A stretch of 47,126 bases of DNA from JBBIMP01 sp037444305 (GTDB taxonomy: Bacteria; Acidobacteriota; UBA6911). The position numbers were made by a program, and so were the translations under genes. A model generated the notes under the pieces. The model was not told where the DNA came from. It made no database searches and saw nothing but the letters and a program-made list of their open reading frames with translations. Location: the NCBI GenBank assembly GCA_037444305.1, contig JBBIMP010000039.1, positions 1-47,126 on the forward strand, written 5' to 3'. Positions 32,378 through 40,782 of the stretch are shown here, piece by piece (within the stretch, counting starts at the first letter, position 1; each line of letters opens with the position of its first letter).

Positions 32378-34411
32378 TCAGCCGCGGTAGCCCAGGACCA
32401 TCATGGTGATATCGTCGTGCTGCGGAGTGTCCTGCGAAAACCGGCGGATGGCCTCCCGGAGGGCCTCGAGGATCCGGTCGGCAGGTTTGCCCGCGTGATC
32501 CAGGAGCAGGGCCTTCAGGCGGTCCTCGCCGAACTCCTGTCCGGCGGCATTTCTGGCTTCGAGCACCCCGTCGGTGAAGAGCACGAGGTGGTCGCCCGGC
32601 TGCAGGCGTTCCTGTCCGGCTTCGTACTGGGCGGCGGGAAACAGTCCCAGGACCAGGCCGCCGGTGTGCAGTTCCTTCAGGCCGCCGTCGCGGCTGATGA
32701 GGATGGGCGGATTGTGCCCGGCGTTGACATAGGAGCAGGTCCCGCCGGGGTCGACGGCGCCGAAGAAGAACGTGACGAAACGGTTGCCCGTGCTCCGCTT
32801 CGCCAGGCTCGAGTTCACGTTCGCGATGAGGAGGGGGAGCGGGAGTTCGAGCAGGGAAGGAGCGGAAAAAATCCCGTGGAGCATGGTCGCCAGCAAAGCT
32901 GCGGAGATGCCCTTGCCGGCCACGTCGCCCAGGGCGAAGCAGAAGCGGCCGTCGGGCATGTCGAAGTATTCGAAGTAGTCGCCGCCCACCTCGTGGCAGG
33001 GCAGGTTGCAGCAGCGGGCCGAGATGAAAGGGAGCGTGCGGTCGGGGGTGGAAAGCAGCGACTGCTGGATCTCGCGCGCGATGGCAAGCTCCTCCTCCAT
33101 GCGCCGCTTCTCCTGCGACTCGCGATAGAGTCGGGCGTTGTAGATCGCCATGGCAGCTTCGGAGGCCAGGGAATCGAGGGCCTCGAAACGGGTCTCGGAA
33201 AGCCGTCCGCCGACGCTCCGGCTGTCCAGGTACAGAACCCCGATGGTCTCCGGCTCGCGGATGCCCGAGGTGGAAACCGTCTCGAGAAAGGGCTGACAGC
33301 GCAGAGGCACACAAACGATGCTTCGCAGGCCGAGCTGCCGGGTGGAGTCGTGGTCTTCGTGCGCGCCGTCGCACTCCAGGTCCTTGATCGCCACCCTGGT
33401 GCCGGTGCGAAAGACCGCGTCCGGCACGCGCCTGCTCGTGTGAAAGAAGGAGCCGTCCAGCGCCTGCCTGTTGCTGCTGCGGGCACAGCGGAACTTGAGG
33501 CTCCCGTCCCCTTCCTTGAGCATGATGAAGCCGCGGTCGGCGCCCGTGAGATCGATGGCGGTGTCTACCACCAAGCAGAGCAGGTCGTCCAGCAGGGATA
33601 TGGAGCTCAGGGCGCGGAAGGAGGCCAGGAGTTTTCCGATGTCCCGAAAACCCCTGATCGGCAGGCTCGGGTTCCCGCCGGTCGAAGGCGCCCCCAGCAG
33701 GGTCTGCAGCAGATCGGCTTCGTAAAAGGTGAACACCTCCCTGGAGAAGGCCCCCAGGCGTATGCGGTCCCGGCTGCGCAGTGTGGCCGTGCAGTCGACT
33801 TTCGTGTCGTTCAGGTAGGTGCCGTGCTTGCTTCCCAGATCCCTGAGTGTGAACACGCCCTCCTCAGCCGTCACTTCGGCATGCAGCCGCGAGACTGCCG
33901 GGTCGCGCAGGATGATGTCGTTTTCCGAGCCACGCCCCAGCATGAGGCGCTTGCCCTTGATGGCGCGCCAGCGGTTGGCGCCGCTTTCGTCGACCCATTG
34001 GAGCCTGGCCCCTTCTTCCCCGGGCTCTTTTTCCGTGAGCACAAGGCCGTCAGGTTCCCACCGCGACAGGCATTCCTCCAGCGCCGCCTCGGTCAGGGGC
34101 ACCTTGATCACGTCCGCGGCGCCGCCCCGCCAGGCCTCGAGGACATTTTCAGCGGCCATCTCCCGCATTCCCAGGATTACGCGCGCGCCGGGCGCCATTT
34201 GCGTTATCCTTTTCAGGCTCTCCCGCGCCTTTTCGCCGCCGGAGGGGTGAAAAAACACGCCGGCAAAACTGGTTTTGCCAGCGAGCTTTTCCGCTTCGGC
34301 GATGGAGTGCGCTGCGGTGACGTGGCAGTTTTTTTTCGCAAGGAAGGCCGCCGCGGTACTCTCGTCGTTGGCCTGGAAGCCGACCAGCAGGATTGGCGTT
34401 TGGTGGATCAT
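32378..34411 (-). CDS. Pseudo-receiver-FHA-GAF-PP2C (SpoIIE-type) phosphatase
   Basis: This 677-residue signalling protein has, in order: a receiver-like domain (1-120) whose phospho-Asp is lost (FFHPSGG) and whose acidic pocket reads ILLVGFQAND, an FHA phosphothreonine-binding domain (about 155-235: LMLGRGSENDIILRD, SRLHAEV, GSKHGTYLND), a GAF domain (about 270-430: ADRGFIMLKEGDG, GVLYLDSR), a helical linker (ELAIAREIQQSLL), and a SpoIIE-type PP2C domain (about 465-677: GGDYFEYF, GDVAGKGISAALLATML, VNAGHNPPIL, LFTDGVLEARN, HDDITMMVL). Expected activity is Ser/Thr phosphatase, acting on an anti-anti-sigma-type partner or in FHA signalling. It heads the operon with DUF5752 and treT, suggesting stress control of trehalose. 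Confidence 0.87.
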   Translation of the reverse strand: MIHQTPILLVGFQANDESTAAAFLAKKNCHVTAAHSIAEAEKLAGKTSFAGVFFHPSGGEKARESLKRITQMAPGARVILGMREMAAENVLEAWRGGAADVIKVPLTEAALEECLSRWEPDGLVLTEKEPGEEGARLQWVDESGANRWRAIKGKRLMLGRGSENDIILRDPAVSRLHAEVTAEEGVFTLRDLGSKHGTYLNDTKVDCTATLRSRDRIRLGAFSREVFTFYEADLLQTLLGAPSTGGNPSLPIRGFRDIGKLLASFRALSSISLLDDLLCLVVDTAIDLTGADRGFIMLKEGDGSLKFRCARSSNRQALDGSFFHTSRRVPDAVFRTGTRVAIKDLECDGAHEDHDSTRQLGLRSIVCVPLRCQPFLETVSTSGIREPETIGVLYLDSRSVGGRLSETRFEALDSLASEAAMAIYNARLYRESQEKRRMEEELAIAREIQQSLLSTPDRTLPFISARCCNLPCHEVGGDYFEYFDMPDGRFCFALGDVAGKGISAALLATMLHGIFSAPSLLELPLPLLIANVNSSLAKRSTGNRFVTFFFGAVDPGGTCSYVNAGHNPPILISRDGGLKELHTGGLVLGLFPAAQYEAGQERLQPGDHLVLFTDGVLEARNAAGQEFGEDRLKALLLDHAGKPADRILEALREAIRRFSQDTPQHDDITMMVLGYRG

Positions 34412-34612
34412 TGGCGTTTTCTTGGGTGTTCTCTGCGAATAATAAGGGACCCGACCTGGCGGAGGACATCCGCAACCCGGAGATCCTTCGGTCGCTTGTT
34501 TGACGGCCCTTCCTGAGCCTCTGCCGGGGCACTGACAGGCTGCGTTCCACGCGCCGGCGGCCGCATCCCGCCCCGGAAGGGGCGCAACAGGATGGATCCG
34601 TGCCCCTCGCCG

Positions 34613-35158
34613 TCAGGGCTCGATGGCCCGGCAAGCGGACAGCGCGCCCGCGACGTCAATCGCGCTGCTGCCCGTCTCGATGTTTCTGATCCTGCCCTCC
34701 CTGTCGATGACGAAGGTCGCGCGGTTGGAGTATCCCCTCTCCTCGTTGAGCACCCCGTAGGCCCGCGAAACGTCGCGCTTGAAATCGCTCAGCAGGGGAT
34801 ACTCGATCCCGTTCTGTCTGGCGAATTCCTTCTGCGAGGCCGAGGAGTCGACGCTGATGCCCAGGACCTGGGCATTGGCTTCCAGGAACTTGCTCATGTT
34901 GTCCCTGTAGCCCTGGACCTCCCGCGTTCAACCGCCGGTAAACGCCAGAATATAAAAGGCCAGCACCACGTTCTGTTTGCCGCGAAAATCGGACAGCTTC
35001 ACCGGTTTTCCGTTCTGGTCGGGCAGGGTAAAATCCGGCGCCATGTCTCCGACCTCGAGCGCGGCCGTGTTCGCCGGGGCCGGTTGCTGCGCATAACAGA
35101 TCGCGCTCGCCAGCGCCAGGAAAAGAGCGGCCATTCCTGCGATGAATCGAGGATGCAT
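34613..35158 (-). CDS. Exported peroxiredoxin with probable selenocysteine (TGA 34928-34930)
   Basis: Read through one in-frame TGA, this is a 181-residue AhpC/TSA-family peroxiredoxin. A signal peptide (MHPRFIAGMAALFLALASAI, cleavage near CYA-QQ) precedes the thioredoxin-like fold: GDMAPDFTLPDQNGKPV, NVVLAFYILAFTGG, then TGA (residue 77), TREVQGYRDNMSKF, VLGISVDSSASQKEF, YPLLSDFKRDVSRAYGV and ATFVIDREGRIR. The TGA sits exactly where this family has the peroxidatic cysteine (FTxxCTxE). No stop, indel or frameshift occurs elsewhere, and both sides stay conserved, so selenocysteine decoding is a better explanation than a nonsense mutation. A possible resolving Cys176 lies near the C-terminus. 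ATG 35158 follows AAGGAG. Expected role: periplasmic peroxide reduction. The window holds no sel genes to confirm decoding. Confidence 0.8.
34883..34907 (-). promoter_or_regulatory. SECIS-like stem-loop downstream of the TGA
   Basis: In the peroxiredoxin mRNA, CAGGGAC (34907-34901) can pair over 7 bp (one G-U) with GUUCCUG (34889-34883) around an 11-base loop, AACAUGAGCAA. The stem begins 20 bases after the UGA, so the apical loop starts 27 bases behind it, within the range known for bacterial SECIS elements. The loop is not the E. coli fdhF type. A smaller alternative GUCC/GGAC stem overlaps it. Support is geometric only. Confidence 0.4.
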
Positions 35159-35329
35159 GCAACTCTCCTTTCTCTCGGGTGTTGCTCACGGCCCGGTCGC
35201 CCGGGAGATCCTGCGAAAAATGATACCAGATTCCGGGACGGCGCCGCCGGGGCCGCTTGTTCGGCATGCCGGATTGTGGTAGAAAGTGCGGAAAAATCTC
35301 TCGACAACTGAACGCCGCGGGGGGACACG

Positions 35330-35782
35330 ATGCCGAAAATCACGCCCCAACTCAAGCAGCTCATCGCCAAAACGAAGCTCGAGATCCTGCCCGAGGATTA
35401 CTTCGTGATCCGCCTCGCGCTGGATGCCAAACCGCTGCCGGGCGAATGGTACCGGCCGGCAACCACCCGCTTTGCCGCTTTCATCCGCGAACCGAAGGCC
35501 ATCAGCCTGATCGTGGCCCGGCGGAAGTGGCTCCGGATGCAGAGCATCTTCGACAAATACGAGGTTTCAGGGGCGATGAAGGTCGTCGCCTTCGACACCC
35601 AGCTGTCGAAGGCGACCTGCGGCTACATCGCCGTCATCGCCGGGGTGCTGGCGGAAGCGGAGATCTGCGCCATCCCGGTCTGCACCGCGGCGCGGGACCA
35701 CATCGTGGTGGAGAAAAAGGAACTCCCGCGGACCGTCAAAATTCTGCATGCCTTCATCCGGAGCTGCGGCCCGCGGAAGTGA
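35330..35782 (+). CDS. ACT-domain protein (CASTOR-like)
   Basis: This 150-residue protein looks like tandem ACT-type modules: an N-terminal KTKLEILPEDYFVIRLALDA segment and a C-terminal GYIAVIAGVLAEAEICAIPV strand-helix-strand, followed by RDHIVVEKKELPRTVKIL. Such small stand-alone proteins (ACT_7/CASTOR-like) bind amino acids; the target regulated by this one is unknown. ATG 35330 follows GGGGGGAC. It diverges from the peroxiredoxin gene and converges with fadA, with only 18 bases to the fadA stop. Confidence 0.8.
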   Translation: MPKITPQLKQLIAKTKLEILPEDYFVIRLALDAKPLPGEWYRPATTRFAAFIREPKAISLIVARRKWLRMQSIFDKYEVSGAMKVVAFDTQLSKATCGYIAVIAGVLAEAEICAIPVCTAARDHIVVEKKELPRTVKILHAFIRSCGPRK

Positions 35783-35800
35783 CCGGCTCGAAGCAGCGGC

Positions 35801-36979
35801 CTACTGAAGCCTTTCGAAGATGCCGGCGGCTCCCATCCCGCCGCCGATGCACATCGTGACCATGCCGTAGCGGTTTTCCCGCCGGCGCATCTCGTGCAGA
35901 AGAGTGGCCGTCAGTTTCGCGCCCGTGCATCCGAGCGGGTGCCCGAGCGCAACGGCGCCGCCGTTCACGTTGACCCGGGCGGGTTCCAGCCCGACCTCCT
36001 TCAGCACGGCCAGCGCCTGCACGGCGAAGGCCTCGTTGAGTTCGACCAGCTCGATGTCGGAAAGCTGCAGCCCGGCAATCTTCAGCGCCCGGGGAATGGC
36101 CACCGCGGGGCCGATGCCCATGATCTCGGGAGGCACGCCGCCGACGGCGAAAGCCACGAAGCGCGCGATGGGGGTCACGCCCAGTTCTCTGGCGCGCGCG
36201 GCCGACATGACGACGCAGGCAGCGGCGCCGTCGGAAGTCTGCGAGGAATTGCCGGCGGTCACGGCGCCCTTTGCATGGAACACCGGCCTGAGCTTCGCCA
36301 GCGCTTGCAGCGAGGTGTCGGCGCGCGGGCCCTCGTCCACGGCGAAGGTGATCTCGCCGAGCTCGGGCGCTCCGCCCCGCGAGATCTCGACCGGCACGGC
36401 CAGCGGGACGATCTCGTCGGCGAATTTTCCCTCCCGGATGGCCGCGAGCGCCTTGGTGTGGCTGTCGTAGGCGAACTGGTCGGCTTCCTGGCGAGTGATG
36501 GAGTATTTTCTCGCCAGGTTCTCCGCCGTCAACCCCATGCCGAGGTAGGTGTCCGGCGCGTTGTCCACCAGAAAGGGATTGGGCGCCGGCTTGTGCCCCG
36601 CCATGGGAACCATGCTCATGCTCTCCGCCCCGCCGGCCACGATCGTGTGGGCAAAGCCCGCCATGATTCGCTCCGCGGCGAGCGCGATCGACTGCAGACC
36701 CGATGAGCAGAACCGGTTGATGGTCATCGCGGTGACGGTTTCGGGCAGGCCGGCCCGCAGGACTGCGATGCGCGCCATGTTCATCCCCTGCTCCGCCTCC
36801 GGTATGGCGCATCCGAGAATCACATCCTCCACGTCTCCCGGATTCAATCCGGGAACACGGGCGATCGCCTCCCGGATCACCGCTGCCGCCATGTCGTCGG
36901 GACGCATGTTCCGCAGCGTCCCCTTGGGTGCTTTGCCGGCCGCCGTCCTAACGGCGCTAACGATAACTGCCTCCGCCAT
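35801..36979 (-). CDS. fadA: Acetyl-CoA C-acyltransferase (thiolase)
   Basis: This 392-residue thiolase performs the last step of beta-oxidation. The acyl-accepting Cys91 lies in NRFCSSGLQSIALAAERI, the histidine pair region is NEAFAVQAL and GHPLGCTGAK, and the second catalytic Cys is in TMCIGGGMGAAGIFERL. The full family length is present. ATG 36979 follows GGAGG. It lies 64 bases downstream of fadN on the same strand, forming the usual fadNA-type operon. Confidence 0.95.
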   Translation of the reverse strand: MAEAVIVSAVRTAAGKAPKGTLRNMRPDDMAAAVIREAIARVPGLNPGDVEDVILGCAIPEAEQGMNMARIAVLRAGLPETVTAMTINRFCSSGLQSIALAAERIMAGFAHTIVAGGAESMSMVPMAGHKPAPNPFLVDNAPDTYLGMGLTAENLARKYSITRQEADQFAYDSHTKALAAIREGKFADEIVPLAVPVEISRGGAPELGEITFAVDEGPRADTSLQALAKLRPVFHAKGAVTAGNSSQTSDGAAACVVMSAARARELGVTPIARFVAFAVGGVPPEIMGIGPAVAIPRALKIAGLQLSDIELVELNEAFAVQALAVLKEVGLEPARVNVNGGAVALGHPLGCTGAKLTATLLHEMRRRENRYGMVTMCIGGGMGAAGIFERLQ

Positions 36980-37043
36980 GATTGCCTCCGTATTTGGGGA
37001 AATGCGATTTCAAGCATCCGGGTCCGTCCGAAGCGCTTCCCTG

Positions 37044-39455
37044 TCAGTTTCTCAGGGGCTTGCCGTGCACGAGCAGGTGCTCCATGCGTTCCCGTGTCTT
37101 CTCCTGCCCGCAGAGGGCGAGAAACGCCTCCCTTTCGAGGTCCAGCAGGTACTGCTCGCTCACGCGCGTCACGCCGAGGAAAGCGCCCCCGGTGAGGACA
37201 TTGGACAGGTGCGTGCCCACGACCTTGTCGTACTCCGAAATGAAGCCCGAGCGGTGCATCATGTGCAGGCCGAGCTTGAGCGTGGCCAGCCCCGGCCTGC
37301 CGAGGACAGGGATCTCTGTTCGCCGGGGACCCGGCACGTAGCCGGCGCGGGCCAGCGACAGCACCTGGTCCCTCGCCGCCGCGAGGCGGTGGTCGCCGTT
37401 CATGAGCAGGGGATCGGAAGGCCGCAGCAGGCCGATGTTCTTCGCCTCCAGGGCCGAGGTGGAAACCTTGGCCAACCCGACCATTTCGAAGATTTTCTGA
37501 ATCCTGGGCATGAGGGCCATGTCCGAATCGGAGCCGGCGGCGTCCGCTGCCCTGAGCACGAGCTCCTTGCAGCCGCCGGCAGCCGGGATCAGCCCGACCC
37601 CGACCTCCACGAGCCCGATGTAGAGCTCGGCTGCCGCCACGACCCGGTCTCCGTGCAGCGCGATCTCGCAACCGCCCCCGAGCGTCAGGCCGTGCGGCGC
37701 AACCACCACCGGACGGGAGCAGTATCGGAGGCGCATGTTGGCCTCCTGGAAGGTGCGGATCACGCCGTCCAGCTCTTCCCAGCGCCCCTCCTTCGCCGCC
37801 CCCAGGACCATCACCAGGTTTGCCCCGGCCGAGAAATTCTCTCCCTGATTGGCCACAACCATGCCTTCCCAGTTATTCTCGACTTCCAGCGTCGCGCTGT
37901 GCGCCATTTCGATGATGCCGGCGTCGATGGTGTTCATCTTGGTGTGAAACGCCAGGCAGGCGACGCCTTCGCCGATGTCGAGCAGCGAGGCGCTCTTGTT
38001 TCCGAGGATGAGCTTCTTGCGGTCCTTGGGCGACGGCAGCACCAGCCACCCGGGCCGCTCTTCCTCCCTCACGTGGGTCTTTTTCTCCGGGGCGAAGCAA
38101 TAGGACCTGCCGGCACGGGTCTTGTAAAAGGACTTCCTGCCGGTCGACAGCAGGTCCTCGACGATTCCCGGCACCGCCCTTCCCTCGGACCTCAGGCGCT
38201 CCGCGGTTTTTGCGACCCCCAGCGCATCCCAGGTCTCGAACGGACCCAGCTGGTGCGCGAAACCCCATTTCATCGCGCGATCCACGCTCAGGATGTCGTC
38301 GGAGATTTCGGGCACTCGCGCCGCCGCGTAGGAGATCGTGGAGCTCAGCAGCCTCCAGAGAAAGACGCTCTCGATCGCGCTGCCCGAAGTCAGCACCCGC
38401 AGCTTCTGGGGCCAGTCCTTCGCTCTGGCGGCCTTGTCGACGACCTTCAGCTGCGGTCTCCCCAGCGGCCGGTAATCCATCGTTGCGAGGTCCAGGAAGA
38501 GAATCTCGCTGCCGCCGCCCCCCTTGACCCTCTTGTAAAAGCCCTGCCCGGCCTTCTCGCCCAGCCGGCCCTTTTCGATCATCGCGGCGACGAACGGCGG
38601 GAGGGCGAAGGCGCCGCGATCGCGATCCTCGGGCAGGGCGCTTTCGAGGTGGCGGGCGACCAGCGCGAGGGTGTCGAGGCCGACGACGTCAATCGTGCGG
38701 AAGGTGGCGCTCTTCGGCCGTCCCAGAACCGGCCCCGTGAGCGCGTCTACCTCCTCGGCGTTCAATCCCATCTCGAGCATCAGGTGCAGCGCCAGGCAGA
38801 CGCCGTAGATCCCGATCCGGTTGGCGATGAAATTGGGCGTGTCCTTGCACAGCACCGCGCCCTTGCCCAGCCGGTCCTCCCCGAACCGGGTCATGAAGTC
38901 CACCAGCGCGGGGTCGGTGTCCGGCGTCGGGATGATTTCGAGCAGCTTCAGGTAACGCGGTGGATTGAAAAAGTGGGTGCCGAGAAAATTCCGCCGGAAA
39001 TCCTCGGGGAAACCTTCGGCAATGCTGTGAATGGGGATGCCGGAAGTGTTCGAGCTGACGATCGCGCCGGGCCTGCGATGGCGCTCCACCTGCTCGAGGA
39101 GCCGCCGCTTGATGTCCAGCCGCTCCGTGACCGCCTCGATGATCCAGTCCGCCTGCTCCAGCAGGGGCAGGTTGTCGTCGAAATTCCCGGTCGTGACCAT
39201 CGAGGCCAGATTGGGTGCGAAGAGCGCCGCGGGTTTGGAACTCAGCGCCGCCTTCCAGCCGTCGCGCACGATCCGGTTGCGGACCTCGGGGGATTCCAGC
39301 GGCAGGCCCTTGCGCTGCTCCTCTTCGTTCAGCTGCTTCGGGGATATGTCCAGCAGGATGGATGGGATGCCGGCGTTGGCCAGGTGCGCGGCCAGCCTGC
39401 TGCCCATGGTGCCGGCGCCGAGGACCGCCGCGCGGCGAATCTGGTAGTTTGACAT
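37044..39455 (-). CDS. fadN: Fused 3-hydroxyacyl-CoA dehydrogenase / enoyl-CoA hydratase
   Basis: This 803-residue enzyme catalyses the hydration and NAD-linked oxidation steps of fatty acid beta-oxidation. The N-terminal half is 3-hydroxyacyl-CoA dehydrogenase (AAVLGAGTMGSRLAAHLANA, SNTSGIPIHSIAEG, GTHFFNPPRYLKLLEI, PNFIANRIGIYG); the C-terminal third is a crotonase-type domain (VACLAFHTKMNTID, FSAGANLVMVLGAAKEG, LTLGGGCEIALHGDRVVAA). Domain order is that of Bacillus FadN, not E. coli FadB. ATG 39455 follows AGGAGA. The exonuclease gene lies upstream; 39456-39630 holds no gene. Confidence 0.94.
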   Translation of the reverse strand: MSNYQIRRAAVLGAGTMGSRLAAHLANAGIPSILLDISPKQLNEEEQRKGLPLESPEVRNRIVRDGWKAALSSKPAALFAPNLASMVTTGNFDDNLPLLEQADWIIEAVTERLDIKRRLLEQVERHRRPGAIVSSNTSGIPIHSIAEGFPEDFRRNFLGTHFFNPPRYLKLLEIIPTPDTDPALVDFMTRFGEDRLGKGAVLCKDTPNFIANRIGIYGVCLALHLMLEMGLNAEEVDALTGPVLGRPKSATFRTIDVVGLDTLALVARHLESALPEDRDRGAFALPPFVAAMIEKGRLGEKAGQGFYKRVKGGGGSEILFLDLATMDYRPLGRPQLKVVDKAARAKDWPQKLRVLTSGSAIESVFLWRLLSSTISYAAARVPEISDDILSVDRAMKWGFAHQLGPFETWDALGVAKTAERLRSEGRAVPGIVEDLLSTGRKSFYKTRAGRSYCFAPEKKTHVREEERPGWLVLPSPKDRKKLILGNKSASLLDIGEGVACLAFHTKMNTIDAGIIEMAHSATLEVENNWEGMVVANQGENFSAGANLVMVLGAAKEGRWEELDGVIRTFQEANMRLRYCSRPVVVAPHGLTLGGGCEIALHGDRVVAAAELYIGLVEVGVGLIPAAGGCKELVLRAADAAGSDSDMALMPRIQKIFEMVGLAKVSTSALEAKNIGLLRPSDPLLMNGDHRLAAARDQVLSLARAGYVPGPRRTEIPVLGRPGLATLKLGLHMMHRSGFISEYDKVVGTHLSNVLTGGAFLGVTRVSEQYLLDLEREAFLALCGQEKTRERMEHLLVHGKPLRN

Positions 39456-39630
39456 CGTGCTCTCCTGGTTGAAAAAGTGCCGAAATTGACTGCCGAAACG
39501 ACGGCATGGATCGGTCGGGTCCCGTCAGGCGCTTTGGAAAACGGCCCCGCCGGTTCAACCGCAGAAATCTCCTCATCCGTGTGATTCGGGACTGCCCTGC
39601 TCGTTCCGGCGGCCGGGTGACCCGGGCAGG

Positions 39631-40425
39631 CTAGACCTGCCAGCGCCGGAGAAAATCCAAGAGAAAATTTTCGGATCCTGCGTTCCGGGCCCGCTGGGAC
39701 AGGTTTTCCCGCGCTGCCCCGACCGCTGCTTCGTATCCGGATGGATCAAGCTTACCCCGCATCAGCTCCACGCGCAAGAAAAGCAGAAACGTCTGCAGAA
39801 CATCGGTCATGCAGTACTGGTTGATTTCCTTCAGCCGCCCCTGCCGGTAGAGGTACTCGACGTCCTCGCCGGCGATCGAGTATTTGCCGGGCAGGCCGAT
39901 GATCCGCGCCAGCAGGTCGAGGGAGCCGCGCCTCTGCGCCGCGCCGAAATTGGAGAGAAAATCGCAGATGTCGAGGTGGAACGCATCGCTGTACCGGCTG
40001 CCGCGGTAGGTGCTGCGCGCCCGGCCGGCGGCGAAGTAACGGGGGAGCGACAGGGCGTGCTTCAGCGCCCGGGACTCCAGCACGGGCAGGTCGAAACCGC
40101 GGCCGTTGAAGGAGACGAGCGTGTCGCAGGTCTCGAACAGCTGCCAGAAGCGCGATACGAGCTCCGACTCGGAAAAGCGGTCGATTCCGAGGCAGCCCAG
40201 CGACACGATCCGGTAATTCTGGTCGGCCTGAAGCGTGGCGATCGCGATCGGGAGATGATAGGGGATCGGGAAAAAGTCGCTCTTCAGGCCGCTCCGCTCC
40301 AGCAGCTCGTCCCTGGCTTTGTCATAGGCCTGGTCGATCGTGAGCGCATTCTCGGGGTCGTGGACCTGCTTGATGAGATCCTTGTCCACCCTGGTTTCGA
40401 TGTCGAAGACGAGATAGTGAGCCAT
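39631..40425 (-). CDS. Predicted 3'-5' exonuclease (PolB-like DnaQ fold)
   Basis: This 264-residue protein has the DEDDy-type exonuclease motifs of the family annotated as predicted 3'-5' exonuclease PolB-like: YLVFDIET (Exo I), LVSFNGRGFDLPVLESRAL (Exo II) and the downstream EINQYCMTDVLQTF (Exo III, with Tyr and Asp). The HLDICDFLSNF segment fits as well. A role in DNA repair or processing is likely, but its partner is not known. I placed the start at ATG 40425 (MAHYLVFDIET) because the 42 upstream codons are unlike the family. Divergent from nrdJ. Confidence 0.83.
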   Translation of the reverse strand: MAHYLVFDIETRVDKDLIKQVHDPENALTIDQAYDKARDELLERSGLKSDFFPIPYHLPIAIATLQADQNYRIVSLGCLGIDRFSESELVSRFWQLFETCDTLVSFNGRGFDLPVLESRALKHALSLPRYFAAGRARSTYRGSRYSDAFHLDICDFLSNFGAAQRRGSLDLLARIIGLPGKYSIAGEDVEYLYRQGRLKEINQYCMTDVLQTFLLFLRVELMRGKLDPSGYEAAVGAARENLSQRARNAGSENFLLDFLRRWQV

Positions 40426-40582
40426 GGCGTTCGCGCTATTGTGTAGGAGGCCTTGAACGAATGTCAAACGGCACTCTGCGGTCGGCACCCGATGCAGGGC
40501 AGATCGTAATCCACCGGCCATTTTCCGGCGGACGGAGCGCGAATTGTACAACTCTTGAAAAATGAACAGCCTGGGGCGGTGC

Positions 40583-40629
40583 TTTCAAGATATTGTGGTC
40601 GTTGAACGAGTTCCCACTAGATATTGTCG
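40583..40629 (+). promoter_or_regulatory. Tandem NrdR boxes upstream of nrdJ
   Basis: Two boxes matching the NrdR consensus core CWATATATWGTGT lie at 40583-40598 (core CAAGATATTGTGG) and 40614-40629 (core CTAGATATTGTCG). They share AGATATTGT, and the copies are offset by exactly 31 bp, three helical turns, the spacing expected for cooperative NrdR binding. They precede the predicted nrdJ promoter. The region 40430-40873 otherwise holds no gene. Confidence 0.75.
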
Positions 40630-40639
40630 TTTTTTTTCA

Positions 40640-40667
40640 TTGACACTGCTTTTGAGGCGGGTGTAAA
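40640..40667 (+). promoter_or_regulatory. Predicted nrdJ promoter
   Basis: TTGACA (40640-40645) is a perfect -35 box; 16 bases later TGTAAA (40662-40667) serves as a weak -10. It starts 10 bases after the second NrdR box. The implied leader is about 200 bases long before ATG 40874. Confidence 0.55.
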
Positions 40668-40691
40668 AAACACAAACCCCAAGCGTCTCTC

Positions 40692-40782
40692 TCAAAGAGA
40701 AACGGAGCGTATCATCGGATTGGATGAGTGGTCTTCGATGGCGCGACGGGATGGCCGCGCTCTTTGAGGCAGTTCAAAGAGA
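40692..40782 (+). promoter_or_regulatory. nrdJ leader with mutually exclusive hairpins
   Basis: TCAAAGAGA occurs at 40692-40700 and again at 40774-40782, and its complement CTCTTTGA lies between them at 40760-40767. The complement forms an 8-bp hairpin with the second copy (loop ggcagt) or alternatively pairs with the first copy 60 bases upstream. Such an arrangement could switch between two leader structures. I see no cobalamin riboswitch B12 box. Confidence 0.4.

Noticed and set aside
32286..33374. N-terminal extension of the DUF5752 gene
   Set aside because: It overlaps the PP2C domain coding region in another frame and has no family similarity; ATG 32285 is the proper start.
34412..34612. 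Short plus-strand frame ending at 34503 (ANNKGPDLAEDIRNPEILRS)
   Set aside because: It looks protein-like, but it has no start signal, no recognisable family and sits in the leader of a minus-strand gene. It may be a remnant or chance.
36549..39452. 967-codon plus-strand open frame opposite fadA/fadN
   Set aside because: The minus strand carries unmistakable thiolase and FadN motifs; the plus-strand reading is rich in His, Arg and Gln without domain similarity.
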